From Pedosphaera sp. (GTDB lineage Bacteria > Verrucomicrobiota > Verrucomicrobiia > Limisphaerales > SXTU01), in contig SIBB01000015.1 of NCBI GenBank assembly GCA_009695395.1, positions 1 to 20,006 on the forward strand: a stretch of DNA of 20,006 nucleotides, given 5' to 3'. This document shows, piece after piece, positions 6,324 to 13,547 of this stretch. Under the pieces are notes generated by a model. It was not told where the DNA came from. It saw nothing but the letters and a program-made list of their open reading frames with translations, and searched no databases. Each line of letters opens with the position of its first letter. The first letter of the stretch is position 1. Made by a program: the position numbers and the translations under genes.

Positions 6324-7439
6324 TCACTTCGCGTCTCGCACATGCTTGTCCATCCAGCCGACCATCTTGTCCCACATCTCCGGCAGATACACGTGGCCGA
6401 GGCCGGGATAGACGATGTTCTCAAAGTTCGCCTCGGCGCGATACAGCCCGTAGGCCGGGCGAATCTTCGACTCCAGCTTGCGAATGCCTTCGATGGGCGA
6501 GCCGTAATCCTTGTCGCCGGTCATGTAGAGCATCGGGCGCGGAGCGGCGAGAGCCATGATGGCCTCGCTGTCGAAGTGGTTGAGCATCCCCGGCACGAAG
6601 TAGTAGATGCCGTGGTATTTCAGTCCCTCGATGCGAATGAGGTTCGTGTAACGCGTCATGCACGCGACGGCCACGCCCGCGCGCAGCCGCTCGTCGAGTG
6701 CCGCGAGCCACCACGCGCGCGTCGCGCCCATGCTGATGCCCGTGACGCCGATGCGCGACGCGTCCACTTCCTTGCGCGACGCCAGGTAATCCAGCGCCAT
6801 CAAGTCGTCGCGCAGAATCATCCCCCACAGCGAGCGCCCGACCCAGAGGTTGAACTTCGACGCCGTCATCTCGCCCGCGCCGCCTTTCTCCGCGAGTCCG
6901 CCCGGCCCCTGCCCATTGCGCTCGCCGAAGCAGTAAGCGTCCACGCCCAGCACGACGTAGCCGCGCTTGGCGAGCTCTGGTCCCGGCATCACGGGTGTCG
7001 CGTTGGTGCGCATCAACTCGTCCTTGCCGATGTCGTATTGGCCACCGTGCCAGTGGCAATAGAGGATGGCGGGGGCTTTGCCGGAAACATTCTTGGGCAG
7101 GAACACGTAGCCCGGCACGGTCGCGCCCGCGCCGTTGTCGAAGGTGAACTTCTCGAAGATGTAATCGCCCCGGTCCTCGCGCGTGACGGTCGTGACCTTG
7201 GGCACCTTGGGGCGGGGCGGCAACTTGCCGAGCAACTGCCACAACGTCGCGCGCACCTCGCCGCGGCGCTTCTCCCACGTCGCCTTTGTCTTCGGCACGG
7301 AGAACTCGGGAGCGACAGGCGCGGCGGCGAGCCACGCCTCGGCGTTGGACACGTTGGTCTGGGCCATGAGCGAACCGGCGGCGAGGAACAGCGCGAACCC
7401 GGCAGCCTGTGAGTAGGAGAGTGATGGAATGGTTTTCAT
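6324..7439 (-). CDS. Exported alpha/beta hydrolase, acetylxylan-esterase / dienelactone-hydrolase type
   Basis: This 371-residue protein has a Sec signal peptide (MKTIPSLSYSQAAGFALFLA..., cleavage near LMA-QT). The fold motifs are an oxyanion HGG at 131-133, the nucleophile elbow GVTGISMGAT with Ser236, the acid in MTGDKDYGS (Asp309 or Asp311) and the catalytic His349 in YPGLGHVYLPE. This layout is typical of acetylxylan-esterase-like or dienelactone-hydrolase-like esterases encoded with polysaccharide degradation genes in this phylum. The precise substrate is unknown. The frame stays open far upstream and contains a second signal-like stretch at 7583-7440, discussed as a finding. The ATG at 7439 is chosen because it directly precedes a classical signal peptide. 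The gene is divergent from sorA. Confidence 0.85.
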   Translation of the reverse strand: MKTIPSLSYSQAAGFALFLAAGSLMAQTNVSNAEAWLAAAPVAPEFSVPKTKATWEKRRGEVRATLWQLLGKLPPRPKVPKVTTVTREDRGDYIFEKFTFDNGAGATVPGYVFLPKNVSGKAPAILYCHWHGGQYDIGKDELMRTNATPVMPGPELAKRGYVVLGVDAYCFGERNGQGPGGLAEKGGAGEMTASKFNLWVGRSLWGMILRDDLMALDYLASRKEVDASRIGVTGISMGATRAWWLAALDERLRAGVAVACMTRYTNLIRIEGLKYHGIYYFVPGMLNHFDSEAIMALAAPRPMLYMTGDKDYGSPIEGIRKLESKIRPAYGLYRAEANFENIVYPGLGHVYLPEMWDKMVGWMDKHVRDAK

Positions 7440-7581
7440 TGCGACAGGATTTCTGCGCGGATGAAAGCAGGTCGCGGCGCGTGGGCGAAGCGATTTTCTA
7501 TGGCGTGCGGCGGCAGCGGCCGTTGGAGACTTGCAGCCCACCGCCACGACAGCGAGCATCGCCATCAACAATACGCACTTC

Positions 7582-8820
7582 ATGAATCGCTCCGCCGCCA
7601 ACCGCCGCAGTTTCCTCCGCACCTCCGGCCTCGCCACCCTCGCCGCCGCGCTCGGCGGGCCGATTCCCTTCGCGCGCAATCTCGCTCCCGGCCTCTTCCC
7701 CGACGCGCTCGCCCAGGCCGTCGCCGACCTTCTGCCGGACAAGCGCGGCCTGCGCATCCTCAGCGACCGCCCCATCGTCGCCGAGACGCCCGTCACGCTG
7801 CTCGACGATGAGCTCACGCCCACCGAGCGCCACTTCGTCCGCAACAATGGCCACCTGCCCGAACGCGCCGAGAAGCGGGACCTCGCCGGCTGGTCGCTGA
7901 CCATTGACGGCGAAGTGGAGAAGCCGCTAAAGCTCACGCTCGCCGAGCTGCAAAGCCAGTTTCCCAAAGTCACCCGCGCCCTCGTCATCGAGTGCGCCGG
8001 GAATGGCCGCGCCGCCTTCAACCCGCCCGCTTCCGGCAACCAGTGGACGCTCGGTGGCGTCGGCTGCGCGAGCTACACCGGCGTCCGCCTCCGCGACGTG
8101 CTGCGCCGCGCGGGCGTAAAGGCGTCGGCCATTTACATCGGTTACGAGAGCGAGGACGCGCACCTGAGCCGCGCGCCCGGCAAGCAAGCCATCTCGCGCG
8201 GTGTGTCCATCGCCAAGGCACTCGACGAGCACACGATCCTTGCGTGGGAGATGAACGGCCAGCCCTTGCCCGCGCTGCATGGCTGGCCGCTGCGTCTTGT
8301 CTGCCCCGGTTGGCCCGCCTCGACCTCCGGCAAGTGGCTCAAGCGCATCTGGGTTCGCGACCGCGAGCACGACGGCGAGAAGATGACCGGCCACTCGTAT
8401 CGGATACCGAAGTTTCCCGTCGCGCCCGGCACGAAAGTCGAGGCGGCGGACATGGCCATCCTTGAGGAGCTGCCGGTCAAGTCCTGCATCACCTTCCCCG
8501 CCACCGGCACGGAACTGCCGGCCAGCCAGTCCGTGCAATTGCGCGGCCAAGCGTGGAGCGGCTGGGGCGACGTGAAGGCCATGCATGTGAGCTACGACTT
8601 CGGCGCGACGTGGCTGCCAGCGAAGCTCTCCGCGCCCAGGAACCGCTACGCCTGGCAGCGGTGGTCGTTGGAATTGAAACTGCCGGTGAAGGGCTATTAC
8701 GAACTCTGGGCCCGCGCCACGGACGAGAAGGGTTTCCAGCAGCCCATGCTCGTGCCCGGCTGGAACCCCGAAGGCTACTGCAACAACGCCATGCACCGCA
8801 TCGCGCTCAAGGCGGTATGA
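7582..8820 (+). CDS. sorA: Tat-exported sulfite oxidase-family molybdopterin enzyme (SorA-like sulfite dehydrogenase)
   Basis: The 412-residue protein begins with a twin-arginine signal (NRRSFLRTSGLATLAAALGG), as expected for a molybdenum-cofactor enzyme folded before export. The oxidoreductase molybdopterin domain follows. It has RHFVRNNGHLP (about 83-93), WSLTIDGEV and the signature VIECAGNGR, whose Cys138 is the expected molybdenum ligand. GGVGCASYTGVRLRDVL, then LHGWPLRLVCPGW and the C-terminal Mo-co dimerisation domain (WSGWGDVKAMHVSYDFG) come next. Together with the overlapping cytochrome gene this matches SorAB, which oxidises periplasmic sulfite to sulfate and reduces cytochrome c. 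A sulfite-oxidase homologue with another substrate is the alternative. An upstream TTG (7531) is unlikely because it would put 17 residues before the Tat motif. Confidence 0.88.
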   Translation: MNRSAANRRSFLRTSGLATLAAALGGPIPFARNLAPGLFPDALAQAVADLLPDKRGLRILSDRPIVAETPVTLLDDELTPTERHFVRNNGHLPERAEKRDLAGWSLTIDGEVEKPLKLTLAELQSQFPKVTRALVIECAGNGRAAFNPPASGNQWTLGGVGCASYTGVRLRDVLRRAGVKASAIYIGYESEDAHLSRAPGKQAISRGVSIAKALDEHTILAWEMNGQPLPALHGWPLRLVCPGWPASTSGKWLKRIWVRDREHDGEKMTGHSYRIPKFPVAPGTKVEAADMAILEELPVKSCITFPATGTELPASQSVQLRGQAWSGWGDVKAMHVSYDFGATWLPAKLSAPRNRYAWQRWSLELKLPVKGYYELWARATDEKGFQQPMLVPGWNPEGYCNNAMHRIALKAV

Positions 8821-9221
8821 AACTGCATCACTCCAATTCGGTTGCTGCCGCCGTCGCAGCAACAGCTCTGGTCGTGACTGCCGGCTGGCTCTTGGCGGCA
8901 GAACCCGTGGCATCTGGACCGCAGAACACCAGCGCCATCCAAGCCCTGAAACCCGGTCTAGGCCGCGAGCAGGTTCAGATCAACTGCATCCCCTGCCACT
9001 CGACCGCCATCATCGCCGCCACGCACGCCACCCGCCAGCGCTGGGACGAACTCATCACCACGATGCAGCAGAAGCACGGCCTCTGGCCGCTGGTGCCCAC
9101 CATCCGCTCGCAGCTCCTCGACTACCTCGCCGCCACCCAGCCCCCGTCCGATCCCAGCCTCGACGCCGGCAAGCAAACCCCCTGGGCGCAGCCGCTCTAC
9201 AGGCCAAATCCGCTGTGGTGA
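8817..9221 (+). CDS. sorB: Monohaem cytochrome c, SorB-like subunit
   Basis: This 134-residue protein has a signal peptide (AAAVAATALVVTAGWLLAA) and one haem c site, INCIPCH (Cys57, Cys60, His61). The distal ligand is probably Met83 in TTMQQKHGLW. Its ATG overlaps the sorA stop (ATGA, four bases), which implies translational coupling and a stable partnership. In known sulfite dehydrogenases the small cytochrome takes electrons from the molybdenum subunit. The region after the haem motif (RQRWDELITTM) is typical of these small cytochromes. AAGGCGGT, nearly a perfect Shine-Dalgarno sequence, abuts the ATG with no spacer and is probably not used as such. Confidence 0.86.
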   Translation: MKLHHSNSVAAAVAATALVVTAGWLLAAEPVASGPQNTSAIQALKPGLGREQVQINCIPCHSTAIIAATHATRQRWDELITTMQQKHGLWPLVPTIRSQLLDYLAATQPPSDPSLDAGKQTPWAQPLYRPNPLW

Positions 9222-9228
9222 AGCCGCA

Positions 9229-10653
9229 ATGAAGACGCATCCCCTTTTCCTCAACAGCGAGTTCATCACGACCGCCGCCGCCATCTCGGTGCGCAACCCC
9301 GCGACCGGCGAAGTCATCGCGCAGATGTCTACTTGCGGACGCGACCGCGTGGCGCGGGCATTGGCGGATGCGCACGGGGCGTTTCAGTTGTGGCGCAATG
9401 TCGTCGGGCGGACGCGCGGGGATTTCCTGCTGAAGATTGCCGCCGAGGTCGAGCGGCGGAAGGACGAGTTCGCCCGCACCATCACGATAGAAAACGGCAA
9501 GCCGCTCGCGCAGAGCGCGGGCGAGGTGGCGATGACGGTTGATCACCTGCGCTGGTTCGCCGAGGAGGCGCGGCGTGGTTACGGGCGAATCATCCCGCCG
9601 CAGGCCGAGGGTAAGCGACATCTGGCTATCAAGTCTCCCATTGGCGTGGTCGCGGCCATCAGCCCGTGGAACTTCCCGCTGGTGCTCGCCGTGCGGAAGG
9701 TCGCCGCCGCGCTCGCCGCCGGCTGCACCGTGGTGCTCAAGCCCGCCAGCGCCACGCCGCTCTGCGCTGTGCTGTTCGCGGAGTGCGTCCATGCGGCGGG
9801 TCTGCCGAAGGGCGTGTTCCAACTTGTGGCTGGTCCGGCGGCGGAGATCGCGGCGGAGTTTTTGGAGAACCCGCTGTGTCGCAAGATCACCTTCACCGGC
9901 TCGACCGAAGTCGGGAAGAAGCTCATCGCCGGAGCCGCCGCGCAGGTGAAGCCGCTCTCGCTCGAACTCGGCGGTCATTCCCCCGTGCTGGTCTTCGACG
10001 ACGCGGACCTCGACCGCGCGCTCGAACAAACGCTGGTCGCCAAGTTCCGCAACACCGGCCAGTCGTGCATCGCGGCGAACCGCATCTACATTCAGCGCGG
10101 CATCGCGGAGCAGTTCATCCCCGCGTTCGTCGCGCGCGTGCAGGCGCTGAAGGTCGGCCACGGCATCGAACCCGGTGTGGACCTCGGTCCGCTCATCAAT
10201 CCCGCCGCCGTGGACATCGCGCTCCGGCACATCGCCGACGCGCAGGCGAAGGGCGCGCAACTGCTCTGCGGCGGACAGCGCATCGGCGACATAGGCAGCG
10301 CGTTCCTTGCCCCAACCGTTCTCACCGGCGTGCCCGGCGCATCACTCGGCATGTGCGATGAGACCTTCGCCCCCGTCGCCTACGTGAACGTCTTCGATAC
10401 CGAGGCGGAGGCCATCACGCGCGCGAACGACACGACCTACGGCCTCGCCGCCTACGTCTTCACGCGCGACTTGAGCCGCGCCTTCCGCCTGATGGAGTCG
10501 CTGGAGGCCGGGATGATCGGCATCAACGACGGGGTGCCCACGACAAGCAACGCGCCCTTCGGCGGTGTGAAGCAGAGCGGCTGGGGCCGCGAGTTGGGCA
10601 CGGAGGGGATGGAGGCGTTTCTGGACACGAAGCACGTGAGCCTCGTGGTGTAG
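9229..10653 (+). CDS. gabD: NAD(P)-dependent aldehyde dehydrogenase, succinate-semialdehyde dehydrogenase type
   Basis: The 474-residue aldehyde dehydrogenase is complete. It has the cofactor motif ISPWNFPLVL (about 144-153), the glycine-rich TFTGSTEVGKKL and the general base Glu246 in LELGGHSP. The nucleophile is Cys280 in NTGQSCIAANRIYI, and the late motif is CDETFAPVA. The NTGQSC-ANR sequence and PFGGVKQSGWGRE tail place it closest to the GabD group. It starts seven bases after the cytochrome gene, so it is probably in the sorAB operon. That context raises the possibility of an aldehyde produced during sulfonate breakdown, such as sulfolactaldehyde, which GabD-like enzymes oxidise in sulfoglycolysis. 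Sequence alone cannot distinguish this from succinate semialdehyde. Confidence 0.88.
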   Translation: MKTHPLFLNSEFITTAAAISVRNPATGEVIAQMSTCGRDRVARALADAHGAFQLWRNVVGRTRGDFLLKIAAEVERRKDEFARTITIENGKPLAQSAGEVAMTVDHLRWFAEEARRGYGRIIPPQAEGKRHLAIKSPIGVVAAISPWNFPLVLAVRKVAAALAAGCTVVLKPASATPLCAVLFAECVHAAGLPKGVFQLVAGPAAEIAAEFLENPLCRKITFTGSTEVGKKLIAGAAAQVKPLSLELGGHSPVLVFDDADLDRALEQTLVAKFRNTGQSCIAANRIYIQRGIAEQFIPAFVARVQALKVGHGIEPGVDLGPLINPAAVDIALRHIADAQAKGAQLLCGGQRIGDIGSAFLAPTVLTGVPGASLGMCDETFAPVAYVNVFDTEAEAITRANDTTYGLAAYVFTRDLSRAFRLMESLEAGMIGINDGVPTTSNAPFGGVKQSGWGRELGTEGMEAFLDTKHVSLVV

Positions 10654-10657
10654 GGAT

Positions 10658-10680
10658 GGAAAGGGTTCAGCCCTCTTTCC
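10658..10680. terminator. Candidate bidirectional terminator between convergent genes
   Basis: GGAAAGGG (10658-10665) can pair with CCCTCTTTCC (10671-10680) around a TTCAG loop, with a two-base bulge. It lies between the aldehyde dehydrogenase stop and the end of the Tm-1-like gene and overlaps that gene's last codons. There is no clear T tract. Confidence 0.35.
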
Positions 10681-11884
10681 GCTGTGCAAGGTTCGCCAGC
10701 AGTTTCTCTGCGCAGGCGCGCGCGAACTCCGGCGCGTTGATGGCGCAGTCCAGTTCCACCACCTCAATGTCATTGCGTAGGAAAGCCTTCAACGCGGTGA
10801 AGAGGATGCGGTCGGCGATGGGGTCGTGAAACTTCTGGCCGGGCGCGCTGATGACGCTGATGGCTTTGAGCGGGAGCAGCACGGTCACGGGCGCGATGGA
10901 GAGGTTCACCTTCTCGGCGAGGATTCTGCCCAGATCGGCGCATTCCTCCGGCGAAGTGCGCATCAGTGTCACCTGCGGGTTGTGCTGGTAGAAAGTGCGG
11001 CCAGCGAACTTCGCGGGCACAGTGTCGGGTGCGCCGAAGTTGACCATGTCGAGGCAGCCGGGCGTGACGATGGCGGGCACGCCGTGGCGCGCGGCGGCTT
11101 CGCAACGCGTCGGGCCGGCCCCGAGGATGCCGCCGACCAACTCATCCGCCCACTCGGTGGTCGTGATGTCCAGCACGCCGGCGACCATGCCGGATTCGAT
11201 GAGCGACTCCATCGCGCGCCCGCCGTTGCCGGTGGCGTGGAAGACGAGGACTTCGTAGCCAGCGGCCTCGAGGATTTTCTTCGCGGCCTGCGCGCAGTCC
11301 GTCGTGTTGCCGAACATGGAGGCGACGATGATGGGTTTGTCCTCGCCGGGCGGCGGGACGCTCTCGACCATGCCGCAGATGGCTCCTGCGGCGCGCGTGA
11401 GAATCTGCCGCGAGATGCGATTGATGCCCGCGACGTCCACCACGGAAGGGAACATCACGATGTCCTTCACGCCGACGTAGGGCGCGGTGTTGCCGCTGGC
11501 GAGGGTGGAGACCATCACCTTCGGAAAGCCAATCGGCAGCGCGCGCATCGCGGCCGTGCTGATGGCTGTGCCGCCGCCGCCGCCGAGGGAGATGACGCCG
11601 TCAATGCGCTGGTCAGCAACGAGCCTTGCCAGCACGACGGGCGCGCCCCGGGACATCGCGGCAACCGCTTCGCCCCGGTCTTTCCTGGCCACGAGCGCGT
11701 TCAAATCTGCGCCCGCCGCCGCTGCGATTTCATGCCGCGTGATGTGGGGCTGGAGCTTGGGTGCGTCGAGCGTGCCCGTGTCGATGACGAGCACTTGATG
11801 ACCGCGTTGCTTGATGCGGTCCACGACGAAGGCGTGTTCCTCGCCCTTCGTGTCCATTGTGCCGAGAACTGCGATGGTCCCCAT
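10667..11884 (-). CDS. Tm-1-like ATP-binding protein (UPF0261 family)
   Basis: This 405-residue cytoplasmic protein shows the family pattern. The N-terminal domain starts IAVLGTMDTKGEEHAFV and holds the glycine-rich loop GVISLGGGGGTAISTAAMR (about 96-114). STLASGNTAPYVGVKDI and MFPSVVDVAGINRISRQIL follow. The C-terminal domain has VFHATGNGGRAMESLI and VPAIVTPGCLDMVNFG. Bacterial members are of unclear function; the plant homologue Tm-1 binds ATP and inhibits tobamovirus replication. In bacteria the family often appears near catabolic enzymes. Here it converges on the sorAB-aldehyde dehydrogenase operon. A good promoter lies 45-73 bases upstream. The length is full and no lesion is seen. Confidence 0.87.
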   Translation of the reverse strand: MGTIAVLGTMDTKGEEHAFVVDRIKQRGHQVLVIDTGTLDAPKLQPHITRHEIAAAAGADLNALVARKDRGEAVAAMSRGAPVVLARLVADQRIDGVISLGGGGGTAISTAAMRALPIGFPKVMVSTLASGNTAPYVGVKDIVMFPSVVDVAGINRISRQILTRAAGAICGMVESVPPPGEDKPIIVASMFGNTTDCAQAAKKILEAAGYEVLVFHATGNGGRAMESLIESGMVAGVLDITTTEWADELVGGILGAGPTRCEAAARHGVPAIVTPGCLDMVNFGAPDTVPAKFAGRTFYQHNPQVTLMRTSPEECADLGRILAEKVNLSIAPVTVLLPLKAISVISAPGQKFHDPIADRILFTALKAFLRNDIEVVELDCAINAPEFARACAEKLLANLAQRKEG

Positions 11885-11928
11885 AGGTGGGAGTGCAGCG
11901 TAGCCGCTTGGGTTTGGAACGGCAGGAA

Positions 11929-11957
11929 ATAATACGTCCGCGCTTCACAATTGTCAG
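11929..11957 (-). promoter_or_regulatory. Sigma-70-like promoter of the Tm-1-like gene
   Basis: On the minus strand CTGACA (11957-11952) and TATTAT (11934-11929) are separated by exactly 17 bases. Each hexamer matches five of six consensus positions. The predicted transcript starts about 38 bases before the ATG at 11884. It is the best promoter match seen in the window. Confidence 0.6.
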
Positions 11958-12025
11958 GCTGTCCCCATAGGTCGCGTTGAAAGGAGCGCGCTTGCACCCG
12001 TGGCCCGGTTCGGCACTATCGCGTA

Positions 12026-13507
12026 ATGCAATCTACCGCTTTCCGCCCTGCGTTGCTGACCATTTCCCTGCTCTGCGGCCTGACCTCGGACAGCTCGGCC
12101 GCGTCGCCCGATCTACGTTACCAGTTTAAGGTCGGGAGCAACTACGTTTACTCCATCCGCATCGAGGCGACGGAGCCGAAGTATGTCGCGACCTCCACCG
12201 GCAACCTCACTTACTCCATCAAGGCCGCAAATCAGGACGGCATCACTCTCACCCCCAAGGGTAGCGTCACCACCCAGCGAAAGGCGAAGGAAGGTGCGTC
12301 CGTCACCGTGCGCGCGCCGAGTTTCGGCGACGGCGTGCTGCGCATCGGCGGCTTCCGCTTCGGTAGCCTCGGGCCGATGGGCGGGCCGTTCGCCACACCG
12401 AACGAGGTGCAGATCGACGCGACGGGCCGCGTGCTGCGAGAAACAGGCGAGGCGCAATTGCCACAGGCCTTCGGCGCACTGTCGCGGCTGGTCATCGAGC
12501 AATTGCCGCCGACGGGCAAGGTCACCTTCGACCACAGCACCGACTGCGTGCTGCTCACCGAGGAGAAAGTGTTCAGGACGCCGATGACTTACACGCTCAA
12601 GGAAGTGCGGCTGCCTGCTAAGGAAAAATCCAGCTACTCCGTCGGCAAAGCGACCGGCAACCTCGTGCCGGTGAAAAAAACCTACGAGCTAAAGACTTTT
12701 GCGACCGTCGGCGGCCAACCGAAGTTCGAAATCAAAGGCGAGGGCACGAACACGTTCGATGTGAAGGCGGGCTTGTTCCGCGAACTGCTCTTCACCGGCA
12801 GCATCCTCGAGAACAGCGAGAACGTGACCGTGCGCGTGCCCATCACCATGACGGTGAAACTGCTCGAAGGTGAAGCGCTGACCGCCGCGCTCAAGCCGCC
12901 GCCGCCCTTGGCCACACCGGAGACCAAGCCCATCACAGCCGACGAGCGCGCCGCCCTGCTCGCCGACCTCAAGGGTGACAACAAGGCCAAGCGCAGCCTC
13001 GCGCTGCATCGTTTTCCCACTGTGCGGCCCGACGGTGAAAAGGCCGAAGTGGAAGCCGAGCTCTTGCGTTTCCTGAAAGACGAGGACCAGTTCGCCCGTC
13101 AGTTTGCCGCGAAAGGACTGGCCGTGTGGGGCGGCAAGGACAGCGTGGAGCCGCTCATCAAGCAACTGGACGACACCGCCTTTCCCGCGCGCTGGGGAGC
13201 CATTGAAGCACTCGGCCACTTGAAGGACGCCCGAGCTGCAGCGCCGCTCGCTAAACTGGTGGCGGACCGCAAAGACGCCCACCAAGTCTCAACTTCCCTC
13301 AAGGCGCTGGGCGCAGACGCCGAGGACGCCGTGCTGAAACTGGTCACGCACGAGAAGCCCGAAGTGCGCCGCGACGCCTGCCAAATCCTGAAGGCCATCG
13401 CCACGAAGAAGAGCGAGGCCGCGTTGGCCAAGGCGGCGAGCGACGGCGACAGCCTGACCGCGATGTTCGCAAAGGAAGCCCTGAAGACGGCCAAGGGCGG
13501 GCAGTAG
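12026..13507 (+). CDS. Secreted HEAT-repeat protein with unrecognised N-terminal domain
   Basis: I do not recognise a named family for the whole 493-residue protein. It has a Sec signal peptide (about residues 1-25, cleavage near SSA-AS). A beta-rich domain follows to about residue 285, with alternating hydrophobic strands and a Gly-rich segment FGDGVLRIGGFRFGSLGPMGGPF. After a Pro-rich linker (PPPPLATPE), residues about 305-490 form HEAT/PBS-lyase-type helical repeats. Recognisable units are FARQFAAKGLAVWGGKDSVEPLIKQL, WGAIEALGHLKDARAAAPLAKLV and RRDACQILKAIA-type helices. HEAT repeats bind proteins or ligands, and exported ones are frequent in planctomycetes and verrucomicrobia. It is divergent from the Tm-1-like gene and converges on the sulfatase. 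No Shine-Dalgarno sequence precedes the ATG. Confidence 0.8.
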   Translation: MQSTAFRPALLTISLLCGLTSDSSAASPDLRYQFKVGSNYVYSIRIEATEPKYVATSTGNLTYSIKAANQDGITLTPKGSVTTQRKAKEGASVTVRAPSFGDGVLRIGGFRFGSLGPMGGPFATPNEVQIDATGRVLRETGEAQLPQAFGALSRLVIEQLPPTGKVTFDHSTDCVLLTEEKVFRTPMTYTLKEVRLPAKEKSSYSVGKATGNLVPVKKTYELKTFATVGGQPKFEIKGEGTNTFDVKAGLFRELLFTGSILENSENVTVRVPITMTVKLLEGEALTAALKPPPPLATPETKPITADERAALLADLKGDNKAKRSLALHRFPTVRPDGEKAEVEAELLRFLKDEDQFARQFAAKGLAVWGGKDSVEPLIKQLDDTAFPARWGAIEALGHLKDARAAAPLAKLVADRKDAHQVSTSLKALGADAEDAVLKLVTHEKPEVRRDACQILKAIATKKSEAALAKAASDGDSLTAMFAKEALKTAKGGQ

Positions 13508-13513
13508 TCCGTG

Positions 13514-13532
13514 CGGCGACGCGCAGTCGCCG
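13514..13532. terminator. Candidate terminator hairpin between convergent HEAT-protein and sulfatase genes
   Basis: A 7-base stem CGGCGAC/GTCGCCG with loop GCGCA lies in the 40-base gap between two convergent stop codons. No T tract follows on either strand. Confidence 0.35.
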
Positions 13533-13547
13533 GCATGAAAGCTCCCG

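Noticed and set aside
7531..7581. Upstream TTG start for sorA
   Set aside because: It would place 17 polar residues before the twin-arginine motif, which is unusual for a Tat signal; ATG 7582 is better.
9055..10260. Long minus-strand open frame (401 codons) opposite the aldehyde dehydrogenase
   Set aside because: It is an antisense shadow in GC-rich coding DNA. It is Arg/Asp/Leu-rich without any family motif, while the plus strand encodes a complete aldehyde dehydrogenase.
10826..11932. Long plus-strand open frame (368 codons) opposite the Tm-1-like gene
   Set aside because: Composition is dominated by Asp, His, Arg and Gly with no recognisable domain, and the minus strand encodes a full UPF0261 protein.
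11992..12022. TTGCAC...TATCGC as a promoter of the HEAT-repeat gene
   Set aside because: The 19-base spacing is long and transcription would start after the ATG.
11885..12025. Small RNA or tRNA gene in the gap between the Tm-1-like and HEAT-protein genes
   Set aside because: No cloverleaf or other conserved RNA pattern was recognisable; only the promoter at 11929-11957 is supported.
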